Origin: Clonostachys chloroleuca
Lineage: Eukaryota > Ascomycota > Sordariomycetes > Hypocreales > Bionectriaceae
NCBI GenBank assembly: GCA_037952775.1
Contig: JBANAY010000004.1
Span: 9,982,001-10,046,000 of the forward strand
DNA: 64,000 bases
Direction of reading: 5' to 3'
Shown: positions 46,092 to 58,440 of the stretch, one piece after another
Numbering within the stretch: the first letter of the stretch is position 1
Layout: the number at the start of each line of letters is the position of its first letter
The notes under the pieces: generated by a model
Database searches by the model: none
Told to the model about the DNA's origin: nothing
The model's input: the letters and a program-made list of their open reading frames with translations, nothing else
Made by a program: the position numbers and the translations under genes

Positions 46092-49000
46092 GCTTTCAAG
46101 ATACTTCCCTTAGCTAGGTAGCTTAACGTAATAGCCGCCTAAATCGAATGTAACGTTGCCCTTACCTTTTATTCCTACAAGGCACCCCAAAAACCCCCTT
46201 GATTCTGGCCCAGAGCCTGACGTATGCCCAACACAGAAATATTCCGAAGCAAGTTTGTATGGCATTGTCTCTTTGCACAGTTTGCAATACCCGAGATGGC
46301 GTTCTATCAAGTCTCGTCCCAGTCCGGTGGTCTCTCGTCGCTTGCTTTGCCAATCTTAGACGTTTAGTATTCACGAGCCCATGCAGCTCTGGCTCTGGAT
46401 TCTAGCATCCTGCCAACTGATACACCCATCCCACCGAAGGCTCAGGCAGATTCACAGAGAATGGAGCGAATACAGGTGCTTTCTGTAGAATGCCAACGGG
46501 GAGAGTGCGAGCCGTAGCTAGGGCATCAGCAGGCTCGAGCCAACGGAAGGTCAACGACATGCTCAATTTTCCTTTCTGCCTCCCCTCCCCATGTAATTAT
46601 ATTATAAAGCAATCCGACGGATTGAATTTGTATTTTTATCTTTATATCATCGGCCGAAATCGATCGCAGTCGTTCGTGAACGGGACCCTTCGAGTGTGGG
46701 CAGCTAGGAAGGAGCGCGACGGCGTGTCGTTCTCTTGTCTCTCGGCGAGCCTGAGCTTTTATGTAGCAGAACGAAGGATTAATAGGAGAAATGTAATCGT
46801 AGAAATATTTTTAACTTACCAGAAAGCTAAAATCAGAGCCGCTGTGTCATCGGGGAGCAGTTAATGGGTCGGAGTCTGGATGATGCTCTGGCATAGCGTG
46901 CTGTGCTTCCTGTGGATTGATTGACGTTAGAGAACAGAGCCTTTGCATACTCTGCGGCAATAGCTAGCATTGGGCTGGGATGCAACATTGCTTGTTTCTA
47001 GCAGACGGAAACAGCCTGGAAGATAAACCTGGCTGGGTACTTGCCCAGCTCTGCGGTGGCTCCTTCCCGACACTCCTCAGCATGCCTCGTCGGAAATGGC
47101 CTGAATCCAGTTCACAGGTTGTCCCATCAATGCTGCTTCGTCTATGCAATTGAGCGGCTTTGGTTCTAATCATCGACGTTTGATTGCGATGGTCAGCCGC
47201 TTTTCTCGGGAGTTCTGCGGGTTCCCAAGCCAGACAGGTAAGGCTGCAGCCTTACACCGTCCAGCACCTCACACAGTGATACACCGCATGTCTTGCACAT
47301 CGCATCATACACGATGCTACTGCCTGATGCTCTGTTCGCGTCGCTCGCTTGCCAGTCCGCTTCCCCTGACCGGTGCTGCTAGGCATCATGGAACTCACAC
47401 CTGCACCCTCGGTCAACCAGTCGTCTCCGGTCGCATTTACTTCCCGCACCAGCCGGTCAACTTGGATTGAAGAATCGCCCAGCCGATCCCTCACCCCGCA
47501 AGCCCCGCGCCTGATGCTCAGGATTGAAGTAGCAAGGTGAGTGCTCCCAACCGGCCGAGGCTTTGGCCTACATCTTACAAGCATTTACTTCAATTGACAT
47601 CATGTTAGCACTCATCTTGTTCTGCGCCGATGCCCCAAGCAGCCATGACCTCTAAAAACCTCGAATCTCGCCGCGAACCGTCTCCTGCATCGACTTAGAG
47701 GGGATGAACCAACATATCGGTGTCCGCGAATGTCCGCATACGAACAAAACCCCTCCGCAACCTGCCAAGACCAATGTCTACGTCCGCCGCAGTGACACGC
47801 TAAGCTAGCTACCTGACAAGACCCTACCGGGAACGAGCCGACCGATGCAATGTTCCTTCACACGCATTGCCAAAACAAGATCTCTGGCTGTGGGAAGAAC
47901 AATTGGACATACAAGGCTGCATCACCAACCTCATTCTCCTCCTCGCCGCTTATGGGACTTGGCCAGTCTCAAGCGCCAGCTCCATTTACGAGACTTTGGG
48001 GCAGCAAGCGCTTGGGGACCAGGCAAAAATGTTCACCGGAAGTTAGAGACCGCCACTTGAGGTGCAATTGGTGGCTTAGAGCAAGGATCTAAATTTCGAC
48101 TATCCTTGCTTTAATGGAGGCTGCTGGCCTGTTGTAAGTACTTCTTCTTCGTGGATCGCTGCACCTTCTCCGGTGCTAGCTGACCCTGGTGAACTTTCCG
48201 GAGGCAGTCTTTCGCTTACCGTCCCCAACGACATACTATCGAAGCCGCATGCATATAGATACATATGGGAAAACCCACAACCTCAATATAGTTAATGGAC
48301 GGGATAGCGTCATCTGTAAGCTGGTATTTACTTCAACCTGATGTCTGGCTGGGAGTCTTGCCGGTCTTAGGTGAATACCCCTCCCCACAACTTACACATG
48401 TTTGGCTGACCACAAATTAACCTTAAGTTAGAGTTGTACGTCCAACCAACGAGATCCTGCACAACGAACCACACCAAGTTACTACCCAGGCTACTGAGCG
48501 ACAAATGCCACCCTCGACAAATAATGGAACGAAGACAGATCGCAGGCTACGAACGCAATATAGTTAGAGACAGCATATCCTGCCAACCGAACGACAAACA
48601 CTGCCTTCGACAACCGACAAACCCGACGCCGTCCCGAATCGATCGATCGAAATAAAGATTTGGTACTATGATTACAACTACCAGTGGGTCGAGGCTATTA
48701 GTGTTGCGCAATGTTAATGGGAGAGAAAGTCATGGGGTCATCAACAGGCATCTCCAGTGTCGGGATGTTCAGCCCTCACCAACAGCTTATCAATTGTGAA
48801 CACTCCCTTCTACCGCAACACAACACAGCGCAACTTCTCAATTGAAGATGGAGCTCGAGACATAGGATCAGTTTTATGTAAGTTTTATTCATGGGTATCA
48901 CTAAGTAGTCATAATATCGTAGCCTCCAGGTTCGAGGTGCAAGACATCCCCAACCAAGATATCATGAACATTGATCATATAAGACTTTCCAGAACGAAGA

Positions 49001-50149
49001 ACCTTGATCTCGCGGTCTTCCTTCTCCTGGACACCGGGATCCCAGAGCATTCAATTGCAAACGTCCAACCAATGTTCATCTGATACCAGCGCCGCCATCC
49101 CCGACTCCAAGCCAATTATTTAAGCCCAGCAACAGTTATCCGAAATCATCAAGGGTCATAACACAGCCCCATATTGGAGACCCAATCTCTAAGGCACATC
49201 GCTTGCAGACATCCAACCGATAGGTGATGGTCGTTGTTACTCTCCAACTCCAAGCCAACCCTCCACGCAAGATGATCCGATAATGCCTATCCAAATCTGG
49301 CAAGCCGCAGTTGGGAATTCTCATATCCTGGAGCTCGGCTCCCCAAAGCAGATCATTTGCAAGATGCCCAACCGACCCAAACCGCGCCCGAGGATGGCGC
49401 TGTACTCTTCCTGACTCCCAAGCATACCCCGAAAAGAATCAAGGGGAAAACCAAGGCAAAGGAAAACTAGTAAGGGCCAAGAATAGATATAAATCTCCAA
49501 ACTTGGGGTGCAAGTGCTCCTGGATGTTCAGGCTCAGATTGGGTGACTTGTTCAGGTGGGAATTTTTTTTTTTTTTTTTTTTTTTTTCAAAATCAACCCA
49601 GCGTCATCACCAGCGTCAGTGTGAGGCATATGGGGAAATCTGTTAGCGGTGCCCCTCCTCCAGGCGCCACCGCCAGTTCACCACAAGATCACATCGTCAT
49701 TTTTAGCAAGCTAGAAATGCGTGATTGAGTCCATATGTTCCCCATTCTAGACGTTCCGTAGGACTTTCCGTATTCTCAACATTTGGAACCTGTGGTGGTA
49801 ATTCCTCCCTTTGAGTGGATGTGTGATGCGCGCATGCTTCCAGCGGGTGAACCGGGCTGCAGTGAAACTGAGCCTTGAAGCTTCAATGAGGTAGTTGCCA
49901 TCGAAGTTGTCGAGGTTGCGAATAAGTTGAACCATGTCGACGATGGATACTTGCCAGCCCGAGAAGGCCAACAACGCCCTAAAAATGCTTCTAGGGGCTC
50001 AACCTTGGTCGAAACATGATAATGACTCATCACGAGGGACGATAGTTTCAACGCAGTTGCGGGGGAAATCGATATTGCCCATTTCCGCATCGTAGTGTTT
50101 GTTGACAACGATCCCGAGCCCCTCTCCCCCAATTCATTGGAAACGGCTC
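46092..50149. other. Gene-poor region after the metallopeptidase homologue
   Basis: It begins with the 3' UTR of the gene ending at 46091. Open frames are short and lack domains (for example 46490-46864, +). There is a 26-base poly-T run at 49563-49588. On the minus strand, 49747-49974 reads as a coherent basic segment (MLAFSGWQVSIVDMVQLIRN) but has no start or partner and cannot be identified. Confidence 0.4.
49563..49588. repeat. Poly-T tract, 26 bases
   Basis: An uninterrupted run of T on the plus strand. It could be a slippage-grown homopolymer or the poly(A) tail of a retroposed sequence lying to its right on the minus strand. No retroelement protein was recognised nearby. Confidence 0.85.
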
Positions 50150-50405
50150 CCAGAAGGCCAAAGCAGAGAGATACATGGGCAACCCACTTGCATTGCGAGA
50201 GCGAACGGCAGCCCGCAACATCATCAGTGACGGCAGCAGGCTCCCTAAAGAATTTATAGAGCGTAGAGACCTCCAGAAGGCCAAGCAGAGAGATACATGA
50301 CGAACCCAATTGCATGGAGAGAGCGCCAACAGCCTGTAACATCATCAAGGACGGCAGAAGACGCTTAAAGCATTTATAGAGCGTAGAGACCCCCGGAAGG
50401 CTAGG
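50150..50405. repeat. About 121-bp tandem duplication, two copies and a partial third
   Basis: Copies begin with CAGAAGGCCAA or CGGAAGGCTAG near 50150, 50272 and 50392. They share CAGAGAGATACATG, AACATCATCA and ATTTATAGAGCGTAGAGAC, with many substitutions between copies. The 260-codon minus-strand frame across 49776-50558 passes through these copies and is probably a by-product. The plus strand after the array (50390-50520) reads as a Lys/Glu-rich helix-like segment (KVESLSLEVAGLKRDVALAG). Confidence 0.75.
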
Positions 50406-51575
50406 GCGAAAGTGGAGTCGTTGAGCCTGGAGGTGGCAGGTTTGAAGAGGGATGTGGCGTTGGCGGGAGATGGACCAGCTCATAGGGGCAAAGAATTCGA
50501 TCTGTCCATCACAAAAAAGAAAAGCCGGCAATGAAGCTTTTCCATCATTGAAACACAAGTTTAAACCTAGTAAATCGTACTCTAGAGTAAGTTTGGTTCT
50601 TGAAGTAGTCGGATGTCATCAATGTCGAGGCACAAGGAACCCCCAAAGCACGTGAATCGTGAATAGAAGCGACGGCCAGCAATGCTTGATATGGAGTCGG
50701 TGACAAGGTTGTAGGACTCGGAACCGTAGAGGAACCCCAACCGCGTTACGTCTTGCACCTGAGCATTGTAAGACTTTGCACACCAGGAGCCCAATAGCAC
50801 ATGAAGCATAAAGTCTCCCAACTATCCAAAGAGCACCTCCAAGATACTGTCGCAGAAGGTGTCCTGGGACCAGAATTCAACCTTTTGAGGCAAAACAACC
50901 ACAGTACAAGGCCAGCAAGGGTCTTCCCGTAGTAGTTGCAGCATCATAGATAGAAAGTGAGTCAAGGGTAGATGCTCGGGGAAACCTCACCGTAACCCAG
51001 TCAAATGCTTGGGACCGGGCCAGAGCGTAGGGGCAGTTTGTCCTTGGAGCCAAACGATAGTGGTTGAAACATTATAGCATTAGGGAGCTAGGGGCCCAAG
51101 GCACAAAATTTCGTTCTCTCCAAGCAAGCGGACCCAAGGGCCCATCCGTTAAAATCGCATATCCTGCACCTCCCAACCCAAACTCCCAGCCCACGATTGT
51201 GGCTTGTCGGTGTGCGAGGCAAGCCTTCTCCTGCATCTCCATCTAGAGCGACCCACCTCCGAACAGAGTTCGGCAAGAATTTCCCGCCGGCGCAGTCGCA
51301 CGCACGTAATGAAGTCGAGGTGCCAACCATGTCCCACAGCAAAGTGTTGGGCACAAGGGGCCGTGGAGCTTCAATCTCCCCGTCCATCGCTGAGAATCGA
51401 AGAAGAAACGTGACTGCGAGATAATGGCTATCAGCCCGCAGCAGAATAATAGAACTCTGCACCGTTCGGTGGTGAAGGAGTCGGCGACCTGGGTTTTGAA
51501 AGTCCCAACTTCCTCTCCAACCTTTCCAACTTCTCCCAACGGCCAAGGTATTTGGTTGTATTAGCCGATGAGAAG

Positions 51576-51707
51576 CCACTCCCGCTCCACAACCGAGTCG
51601 AAGAGAAACATTATGGGAGACCACTCTCGCTCACAAAAGAGTCGAAGAGAAACATTATGAGGGACCAATCTCGCTCACAAAAGAGTCGAAGAGAAACATT
51701 ATGAGGG
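51576..51707. repeat. 44-bp tandem repeat, three copies
   Basis: Three adjacent units (starting 51576, 51621 and 51665) share GAGTCGAAGAGAAACATTAT. The second and third are nearly identical and the first is more diverged. It lies in non-coding sequence. Confidence 0.85.
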
Positions 51708-52073
51708 CGAAATCGAGTGCTCGCCCATCCACCCGAGGGTAGATCGAGATCAACCGGTTCGGAATAGAATTGAAGTCGCCAACGTAGAAGAGGGCTGAGC
51801 GCATTAAGCAGGGAAAGGCCCGCTACACCATCATGCTTTTCGGAACCATTTGCCCCCCAGCCGACGAGGTAAAAGAGAAATAGTAATTGTCAAGGGTCTA
51901 TTACTTGTCCACCGCGTAATAGACCATGAACGACTCATCAAAGTACATTTAGAGGAGAGCCAACAGAGTAGGAGAAGGAGAGGGAGATAGTGTCTTGGAT
52001 CGTGCTGCCCTCTGAGTTTGGCTTGGCTGGAGCGCCTCCCAATGGGCTCACTGGTAAGTAGATAGTTCCGAGG

Positions 52074-52203
52074 CCACAGATGAAGTCAAGGAAAGGGCAG
52101 CACGGTCCACAAAGATAATTCAAGCAAAGGCAGCGCAACCCAAGAATGAAATTAAGCAAATGGAGCGCAGCCAGGACATAAGTCAAGCAAATGCAGCGCA
52201 GCC
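52074..52203. repeat. 31-33-bp tandem repeat, four copies
   Basis: Four units start at 52074, 52107, 52140 and 52171. Each begins CCA and contains AAG-C-AA followed by GCAGCGCA or a variant. On the minus strand they read as short Leu/Cys-rich repeats, which is probably coincidental. Confidence 0.75.
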
Positions 52204-52450
52204 CGCAGACATGAGGGCGAATGTTGGGCTGTGATACACCACTCCCTCATCCAGGCGCAATCGATGAGACTTCTATTAATACGTGCTGGTCACCCGCCCA
52301 CCGTCGTGACGGATGTAGCAGGTCGTGGTGAACTAGTCTGCGTGACAGAGCAACATTCCTGGTGTTGCAGTCCCTTCCCCCACCCCAGAATCGTTCCAAA
52401 GTCTTCAATCGGAAGCAAACAATCGAGATTCTTTCTTCTTGGTGCTGTTC

Positions 52451-52468
52451 TTTTTTTTTTTTTTTTTT
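52451..52468. repeat. Poly-T tract, 18 bases
   Basis: A second homopolymer run on the plus strand, 2.9 kb to the right of the first. The sequences flanking the two runs are not similar. Confidence 0.85.
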
Positions 52469-52848
52469 GTCAGGGATGGAAGCTCCAATTACTCGTGAAT
52501 CCATCTTGTGGTGACGAAGCCAGGCAGACACGTTACTTGAAGATGCCGACTGCGACGCCCGTTAGAGTAAATCGGGATCCCGCAGCAGCCTATTCGAGAG
52601 AGACCCTGGCCTGCGCCATAGGCCCAGGAATTCGTGCTCACTCACACAGGAGAGAGTCAAGACGAAAAATATTGATCGACATACGGCTTATGTCTTCCTC
52701 ACGGACCAAGTGATGGCGATGCATCTCGGACGTTTGCTGCTTTTTCCATGAAATAACGGGTTCTCATTGGCTGGAAAGACCCTACCGTGGCGCTCATCTT
52801 TGCCGAATTTTGGACAGTTGCTCGCTTCTGGTGCTTCGTGACCTGCAA

Positions 52849-52989
52849 ATTGGAGCAAGCTGAAGCAAGTTGGAGCAAGCTGAAGCAAGTTGGAGCAAGC
52901 TGAAGCAAGTTGGAGCAAGCTGAAGCAAGTTGGAGCAAGCTGAAGCAAGTTGGAGCAAGCTGAAGCAAGTTGGAGCAAGCTGAAGCAGG
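52849..52989. repeat. 20-bp tandem array, seven copies
   Basis: The unit TTGGAGCAAGCTGAAGCAAG is repeated seven times with almost no variation. Each unit is itself two related 10-base halves (GCAAGTTGGA and GCAAGCTGAA). There are no spacers between copies, so it is a minisatellite and not a CRISPR array. The near-perfect identity suggests recent expansion. Its minus-strand translation (LLQLASACSN, LLQLAPTCFS) is an effect of the repeat. Confidence 0.92.
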
Positions 52990-55900
52990 TTCGCTAGAGC
53001 CAACAGCCCAAGCGTTGCAAGTTGGAGAAAGCTGGTTGAAGCAAGATGCATCAAGTTTGAGCTGGGAAGGCAGCGCACATCTTGCAGGTGACAGATGGTT
53101 GGTTTGTGCCTGCCATCCACCACCCCACAATGTTGGGTTCTGCAACCCGCTCACTCACGAGACAATTGAAAAGAAAAACATTGAAAACCAATCCTCCACC
53201 AGCGACAAAAGCTTCCCAACCCACCACCCACGCCCCCGTGCGTGCGAATCGCCCTGAAATGTCCTCTAACCTCATCCGAAGCCACTTGTCGGGAGAGGCC
53301 TTAATGCGAACGACACAGCAACACCCACGTAAACGAGCACGAATCCCTCGACAGTGTTGTTGTACTGGGATCCCACGACAATGTTGTTGTCCTTGTCGAA
53401 GTGCAAAACCCCCAAGACATTGACGCAGAGGAATCTGGTGCATCTGCTTCGTTCGCCATCCTTTATTTTTCAACGCGACACCATCAAGGTCCATGCCTGG
53501 AGCCCAATCACCCATTAACGGCAAGATCGAGGGGACGTCTTGGGCCTGGGCAATTGGCAAGGCGAGCGCGACAACCACGTTTTTCTGTCCGACTCAATGC
53601 TCCCAAATTGAACAAGCTCTCTTCCGGAAGACCGCTCTCGGGTCCAAGTAAGGGAGATCTGAAGGGCCGACATGTCTTCGCCTCCTCCCCTTCGTTGCAA
53701 AGCTCGATGGCGCCCTTGATGAACTGGTGCCTGTCGAAGAGTTCATCACAGAGGATGCATAGTATCTCAATCCTGTTTCGATCTCAATCCTATTCGGATT
53801 GAGAGAAGTTCTCGTGCAGAATGATAACCAACAATGTTATTTCGAGGGTCCGCCAGGAAGCCGACCTAGAGGGCTCGCACACACGGTGCAGTATTCTCCC
53901 ATCTTCGCTTCGGAGCAGGAAACCCAACCCCATGACTCGAGGTGGGCAGGATCGACCTATTCCCCCTATCCAGGTAGTAGTGCACATCTACCAAGCAACC
54001 CGCATGGATCTTCTCCCACCTCAGTCCCAACACCCTGTCTTGAGATGCGGCGAGACTAGCCCCAGGGAGATATGGGATCAAATCTTTCTCCCACCGCACC
54101 GTTTCTCTGGCCTGCCTTGTCCAAGATTTGGCGGCTCTGGAGCAGGCAGCTAGTATTCCATCTCATTCCACGGGAGTTCCTTTGTGCGGCCAACCCAGCC
54201 CAACATTGGTTGGATTGTGTTCCTGGCGCCACATCTTTCTCTCCTAGTCCTTCTTCAACGGCAGTTCTTTTTTGCGGGCAAGCCGGACGAAGCATTGGAT
54301 TTTGTTGCTGGCGCCACATCTCCGCCCTAGTCGTTCTGCGACTGGCAACCATTCGGAACGCACATCGTGGCCTGTCTTTCCATGACTTGTGTTGGCGATA
54401 GATCCCGAATACCCTGTGGGTGCCTATAATTCTCCAACAGAAGAGGATTTTTCTTCGGTGTGGGCTATGCTCACCGAGTCCTCTGTTGATGGCTCTTGGA
54501 ATGTCTGCCCATCGGCCGTCTTGCGAATGGGAGAGCTGGCCCGCTCTTTAATATCCGCCTCATGTATCATTCTTCTCCGGACAGATCCCAATGAGAGTGA
54601 TACACTCCCCAAGCCTCAGACCTCAGTGAGAGTGATTCACTCCACAAGTCTCAGCTCCCAGTGAGAGTGGTGCAGTCCCCAAGTCTGTTGCTGTTGTTGC
54701 TGTGCTGGCCTTTGCCACCCTCTGCCTTGGCCGCGCTGCGAATGGGACAGCTGGCCGGCTCTTGTCGGGCGTCCTGCTCCAATGGAGGTAGAACAGGAGG
54801 TAGAAGGCTCGCCGAAAGAATTTCGGAATTGGGAGGCTCTTGACACACCTCTCCGTTGAGAATAGACAGGTATGTTGGAAGAACTCCCATCCTGCTCCAT
54901 AGTGAGCCTAGATTGAAAACGCTCACCAACGCAGTAGTGCGCATCTTGCGCTGCATCCTTCCAATGGATGTGATGGCCGTGAGAATTCAAAGTCGTCCGA
55001 CTCTGCGGTGGGCGGTTACTCTCCCTCGACAGTGATGTCAGTCAGCCTTAGTAGATGGCCTTGTCCTTGAAAGCTCGCAGGCTCCCTAAAGGGCATGCTG
55101 CTTCCCATTCCTCCCTGATCGTGATGCGACATGGGAAGCCCACCACCTCCTCATCAGGCGTTTTGGTGGCGCTCGCGCTCCCCATTATATATACTGGACC
55201 TGCTGCCACCCTGCCGATCGTTTTGCGGACGCTTCACGATCTGCCACATTAGGCTGTTGTGTTCGGTGCGAACACTCTCGTCGACCCTTCGTTGGGCATC
55301 CCATTTTGCATTCCCCCATTGAGCACTTTGTTCTTGGGTCAGTTCCTCGGCCAGTTTAGGCAAGGGCCTCCGTTGCCAAATGGCCTCTCAAGACCCGACC
55401 TCCCACATATTTCTCGAAGTCGTCTTCGCAGAACAGATGGAGGTGAGTGGACGCGGAGAGAGGTGTGCGCCCCGGAGCCAACGTGCTGAAAACGAAGGTA
55501 TATATCGATTCGGGGTTTGATAGGCAGACTGCTTGTCCAACCCTCATTCCTGTTTTTGCTTCCATAATGGTGAGGTGATCGTGGGAGAGGCCGAGATATC
55601 GTGAGCTCTCCACAATGCTCACAATGATAAGTGTCACCCAATTGGGAGGAAAGAACAAGGACCTCCATCTTTCTCCTTCGCCGTCCCCTCGCTTCCCTTT
55701 TAGCGTGGTTGATCCCGCCACCGATTTGGCTTCTTCAGTGCATCCTGGTCGTCCCAAAAGATTCTATGCGCTCCATCTCAACGGACGTTCAGCCAAAAAG
55801 CTCACTCCAAGCAGGAATAAACGCTAGACGGCCATGCCCCCCATGATAGTCCCCAGAACTCTCCAGAATAGCGGTATCCCACTCAGGCCTGCGGGGAACG

Positions 55901-57985
55901 GCATTTAAGTTGCTGAGTGATGGGCTGAGTGATTGGGCTGTTTGGCCAACAGAGCCAGCGCCCAGAGGATTTTGGTTCATGAACTGGGAGTAGGGGTAGA
56001 GATTCAGCATCCGCCTGATGTTGACCAAAGGCCGACAAAACCTCTCCACAATGAGGGATCTCGAGCTGAGGCAGGCTCTGATGAACGGTGTAAGGATTAA
56101 CAGTGGGATGGTTGATAGTTGGAAGAGCGGTAGGGAGATCGATTGGGTGCTAGGACCGGAGGAGCAGCACTCAGGTGGGTGGCCAACACGAGCGGGTCAC
56201 TTGTAACGGCAACCAAGGGAACAGAAGCGCCTGTAAGCGGTCAGCACTCAAAGCCAAACAACTTGTGTTAGGGAAAAGGGCACCATACCTGTGTGTGTCT
56301 GGGCGGCCGAGGACACCCGAGAAGCCCGAATTCGAGGGCTGAGGGATTTTTGCTGAGCCATGGGCAATCTCCATTGTGGAACGCGTTTGGGATGTCGACA
56401 CACATGAAGCATCATTGTTGGTTTGGAAGCGCCCCACGGCTCCTCCTCCTAGTGCAGACATATTGCCGCAAGTCTCAAGTCCTTTTGGTTCTGCAGCAGA
56501 GCCAGACGCCCAATGGCAGCGGATTCCTGACGAGGGACGACGCTGAAAAGATACCGACATCTTGAAACAACTCGTCGCGGTCTTCAAGGCAACTCCCGAG
56601 AGAGATGACAGGAAGAAAGTCCACGGGGCGAAACAAATGTCCCCAATTGATCATTGCCGGAGCTACGCTGCTCTGGCAGAACCGAACCCATCATCCACCA
56701 AACAGCCAGTTTCGCAATAATAGCGGTTGACCATGATGAATGCATTCCATGCTCCAGCCGCGCTCCCAGGATGGAAGCAGCTTGGCAAGCTCCGACCACC
56801 AGCTTGCAGGCTCCAATACCGTGGCGTGGGAAGGCGCAATGATGAGCAGATCTCCACCATCAAGCCAAATCGACTCCTCAAAGGATTAAAGCTCAGATGG
56901 TCGGGAGGAGTAATACAGGAAACACATCTCAGGCGCAGTATATCTCCAAATTTCCAAACATAAAAAAGGATGCTGGAACACGTAAGTCAGAAATGTGTTT
57001 CTCGGTGGTGCCATGGCATGAGAAGGCTCTTCGAAGAACTGATATTCCCAAATCAGTGCTTCGTGGTCGGCGAGTAGTGAGCCCAAGAGAAATCAGACAG
57101 GAGGCCGGACAAAAGGCGTAGTTGTTTTCAGACGCTCGGAGAATTGTCAGGGCACGATGTGCCTGAGCACCTCGGGTTGCTTGGCGGGTTGGAATCCAAT
57201 GGTACAGGTCGACGCTGTGGGCAGAATGATGCAGCCGGGCTTCTATCGACCAAGCTTTGCAGCCGACATGGGGCTCAGATGGAAGGGGTGGACGGGAAGT
57301 CTTGCAATATACTTATGCTTTCAGGCTTCCCGGAGATTGTTGAGTTGTCTCCCTTCGCTCCTTATTGCGCCCTCCAGGTTTCATGGCGGAATTGTGAAGC
57401 AGGTTGGCACCGGACCAATTACTCTGAGGGCTTTGTGTAGTAAAATCAGGAACCAAATCAAAACCACTTCTCTGCCCCGAAAATAGAAAAGCGTGGATTA
57501 GGAAGAGGAGCCGTGGTATGTCTCCAAGCTTTTCGGGCCCCGAGTCGTCCATGATCTGTGGATGCTCGGGGCCGCCTTCCCATGATCCAGGTTGCCGCTG
57601 TGAAAAATTGGTTAGTCAAATGAAACTCTTCAAGGTATACGAGATTGGCCAAAGCGAGGAGTCACTTAGGGTCGACATACCTGTACATATCCAACCTGTC
57701 TGGGCCATCGTAGCCCTTGCATCGCACATGCTGGATGGTAGCCCCGGCAGCAATGATGCAAGATGGCACCGTGAAGAGTCCGTCTCCCAAACCAACATAA
57801 GTCTTCTAGGCTTCGCGGTACGCCCAAGAGAAGTCAAGCAGAATTGCGAGGCCGGACAAAGGCGTGATGCGTCCCTCAAGCCATTGGCACACATCGCCTA
57901 CAATTCGCATCCCTCACTCCAGAATGAGGACAGCCAGAAACCTGCTGGCTGTCGTTGACCAAAGGCGTAAAAAAGAAAGAAAAAA

Positions 57986-58045
57986 AGAAGAAGAGGAGGA
58001 GGAGGAGGAGGAGGAGGAGGAGGAGGAGGAGGAGGAGGAAGAAAA
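57986..58045. repeat. (GAG/AGG)n microsatellite
   Basis: About 17 uninterrupted purine triplets are flanked by A- and G-rich sequence. They lie in non-coding sequence. Long poly-Glu or poly-Ser frames across it are artefacts. Confidence 0.9.
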
Positions 58046-58194
58046 CCACAGCAACGCTTCGAGGCCAAGCGGACTGCCTCGGGAGAGAAGCCGGGTGCGG
58101 ACCCTGGTAAACCAGGGGAGTTGAGGAGTGTCACCAAGCCGAGGACCACAGTGTTCCGTCATCCCCTAGGATCCAGCCTAGGGTCAGGAACGAG

Positions 58195-58440
58195 GTGGCT
58201 GTCGTCTGCTGACGGAAGAAGACCGTGTCGGCCCAGGGTTCATGCGTGCGCTCAAGAGGAGGCACATCAAGGAAGGAGGAGCATGGTAGGAGACATATCT
58301 CCAGCCTGTTGAAACGTGCTGCTGCTCGAGTCGCTCGGGTGCCATGGCACGGCCAGGAGCCAAGTGGCTGTCGTCTGCTGTCGGGAGAAGACGACGTCAG
58401 CCGCCAGACTTACAGCCAACGCTCAGGAGGAGGCCGAAGG
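58195..58440. repeat. Direct duplication with 169-bp offset at the 3' end of the 58397-59602 gene
   Basis: About 72 bases starting at 58195 recur from 58364. Both copies begin GTGGCTGTCGTCTGCTG and both end in GCTCA-GAGGAGG. On the minus strand the copies carry splice-acceptor-like ends (TCCGTCAGCAG and CCCGACAGCAG), and the right-hand copy carries the donor-like GTAAGT. The duplication overlaps the last codons of the minus-strand gene. Confidence 0.7.

Larger units (their letters stand above)
50406..58396. other. Minisatellite-rich, gene-poor region with many broken frames
   Basis: I cannot support an intact gene in these 8 kb. The region holds four separate tandem arrays, a poly-T tract and a GAG microsatellite (listed individually). 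Several open frames of 80-180 codons lie on both strands (for example 51088-51624 minus, 53051-53578 minus, 57518-57958 plus), but none shows a domain. A minus-strand segment at 50582-50821 reads coherently (NLVTDSISSIAGRRFYSRF). A diverged sequence pair at 57080-57124 and 57822-57872 (both with GCCCAAGAGAA and GAGGCCGGACAAA) suggests further, older repetition. Confidence 0.45.

Noticed and set aside
49776..50558. 260-codon minus-strand frame
   Set aside because: It runs through the 121-bp duplicated copies, and the translated repeats look like by-products of the DNA repeat.
52849..52989. CRISPR-like array
   Set aside because: The copies are directly adjacent without spacers, and the host is a eukaryote.
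52688..53154. Minus-strand Leu/Cys/Ser repeat protein over the 20-bp array
   Set aside because: A 20-bp unit shifts frame each copy, so all three frames give similar repeat peptides; this is a minisatellite effect.
57898..58162. Poly-Pro, poly-Ser and poly-Glu frames across the GAG microsatellite
   Set aside because: They exist only because a triplet repeat has no stops in several frames.
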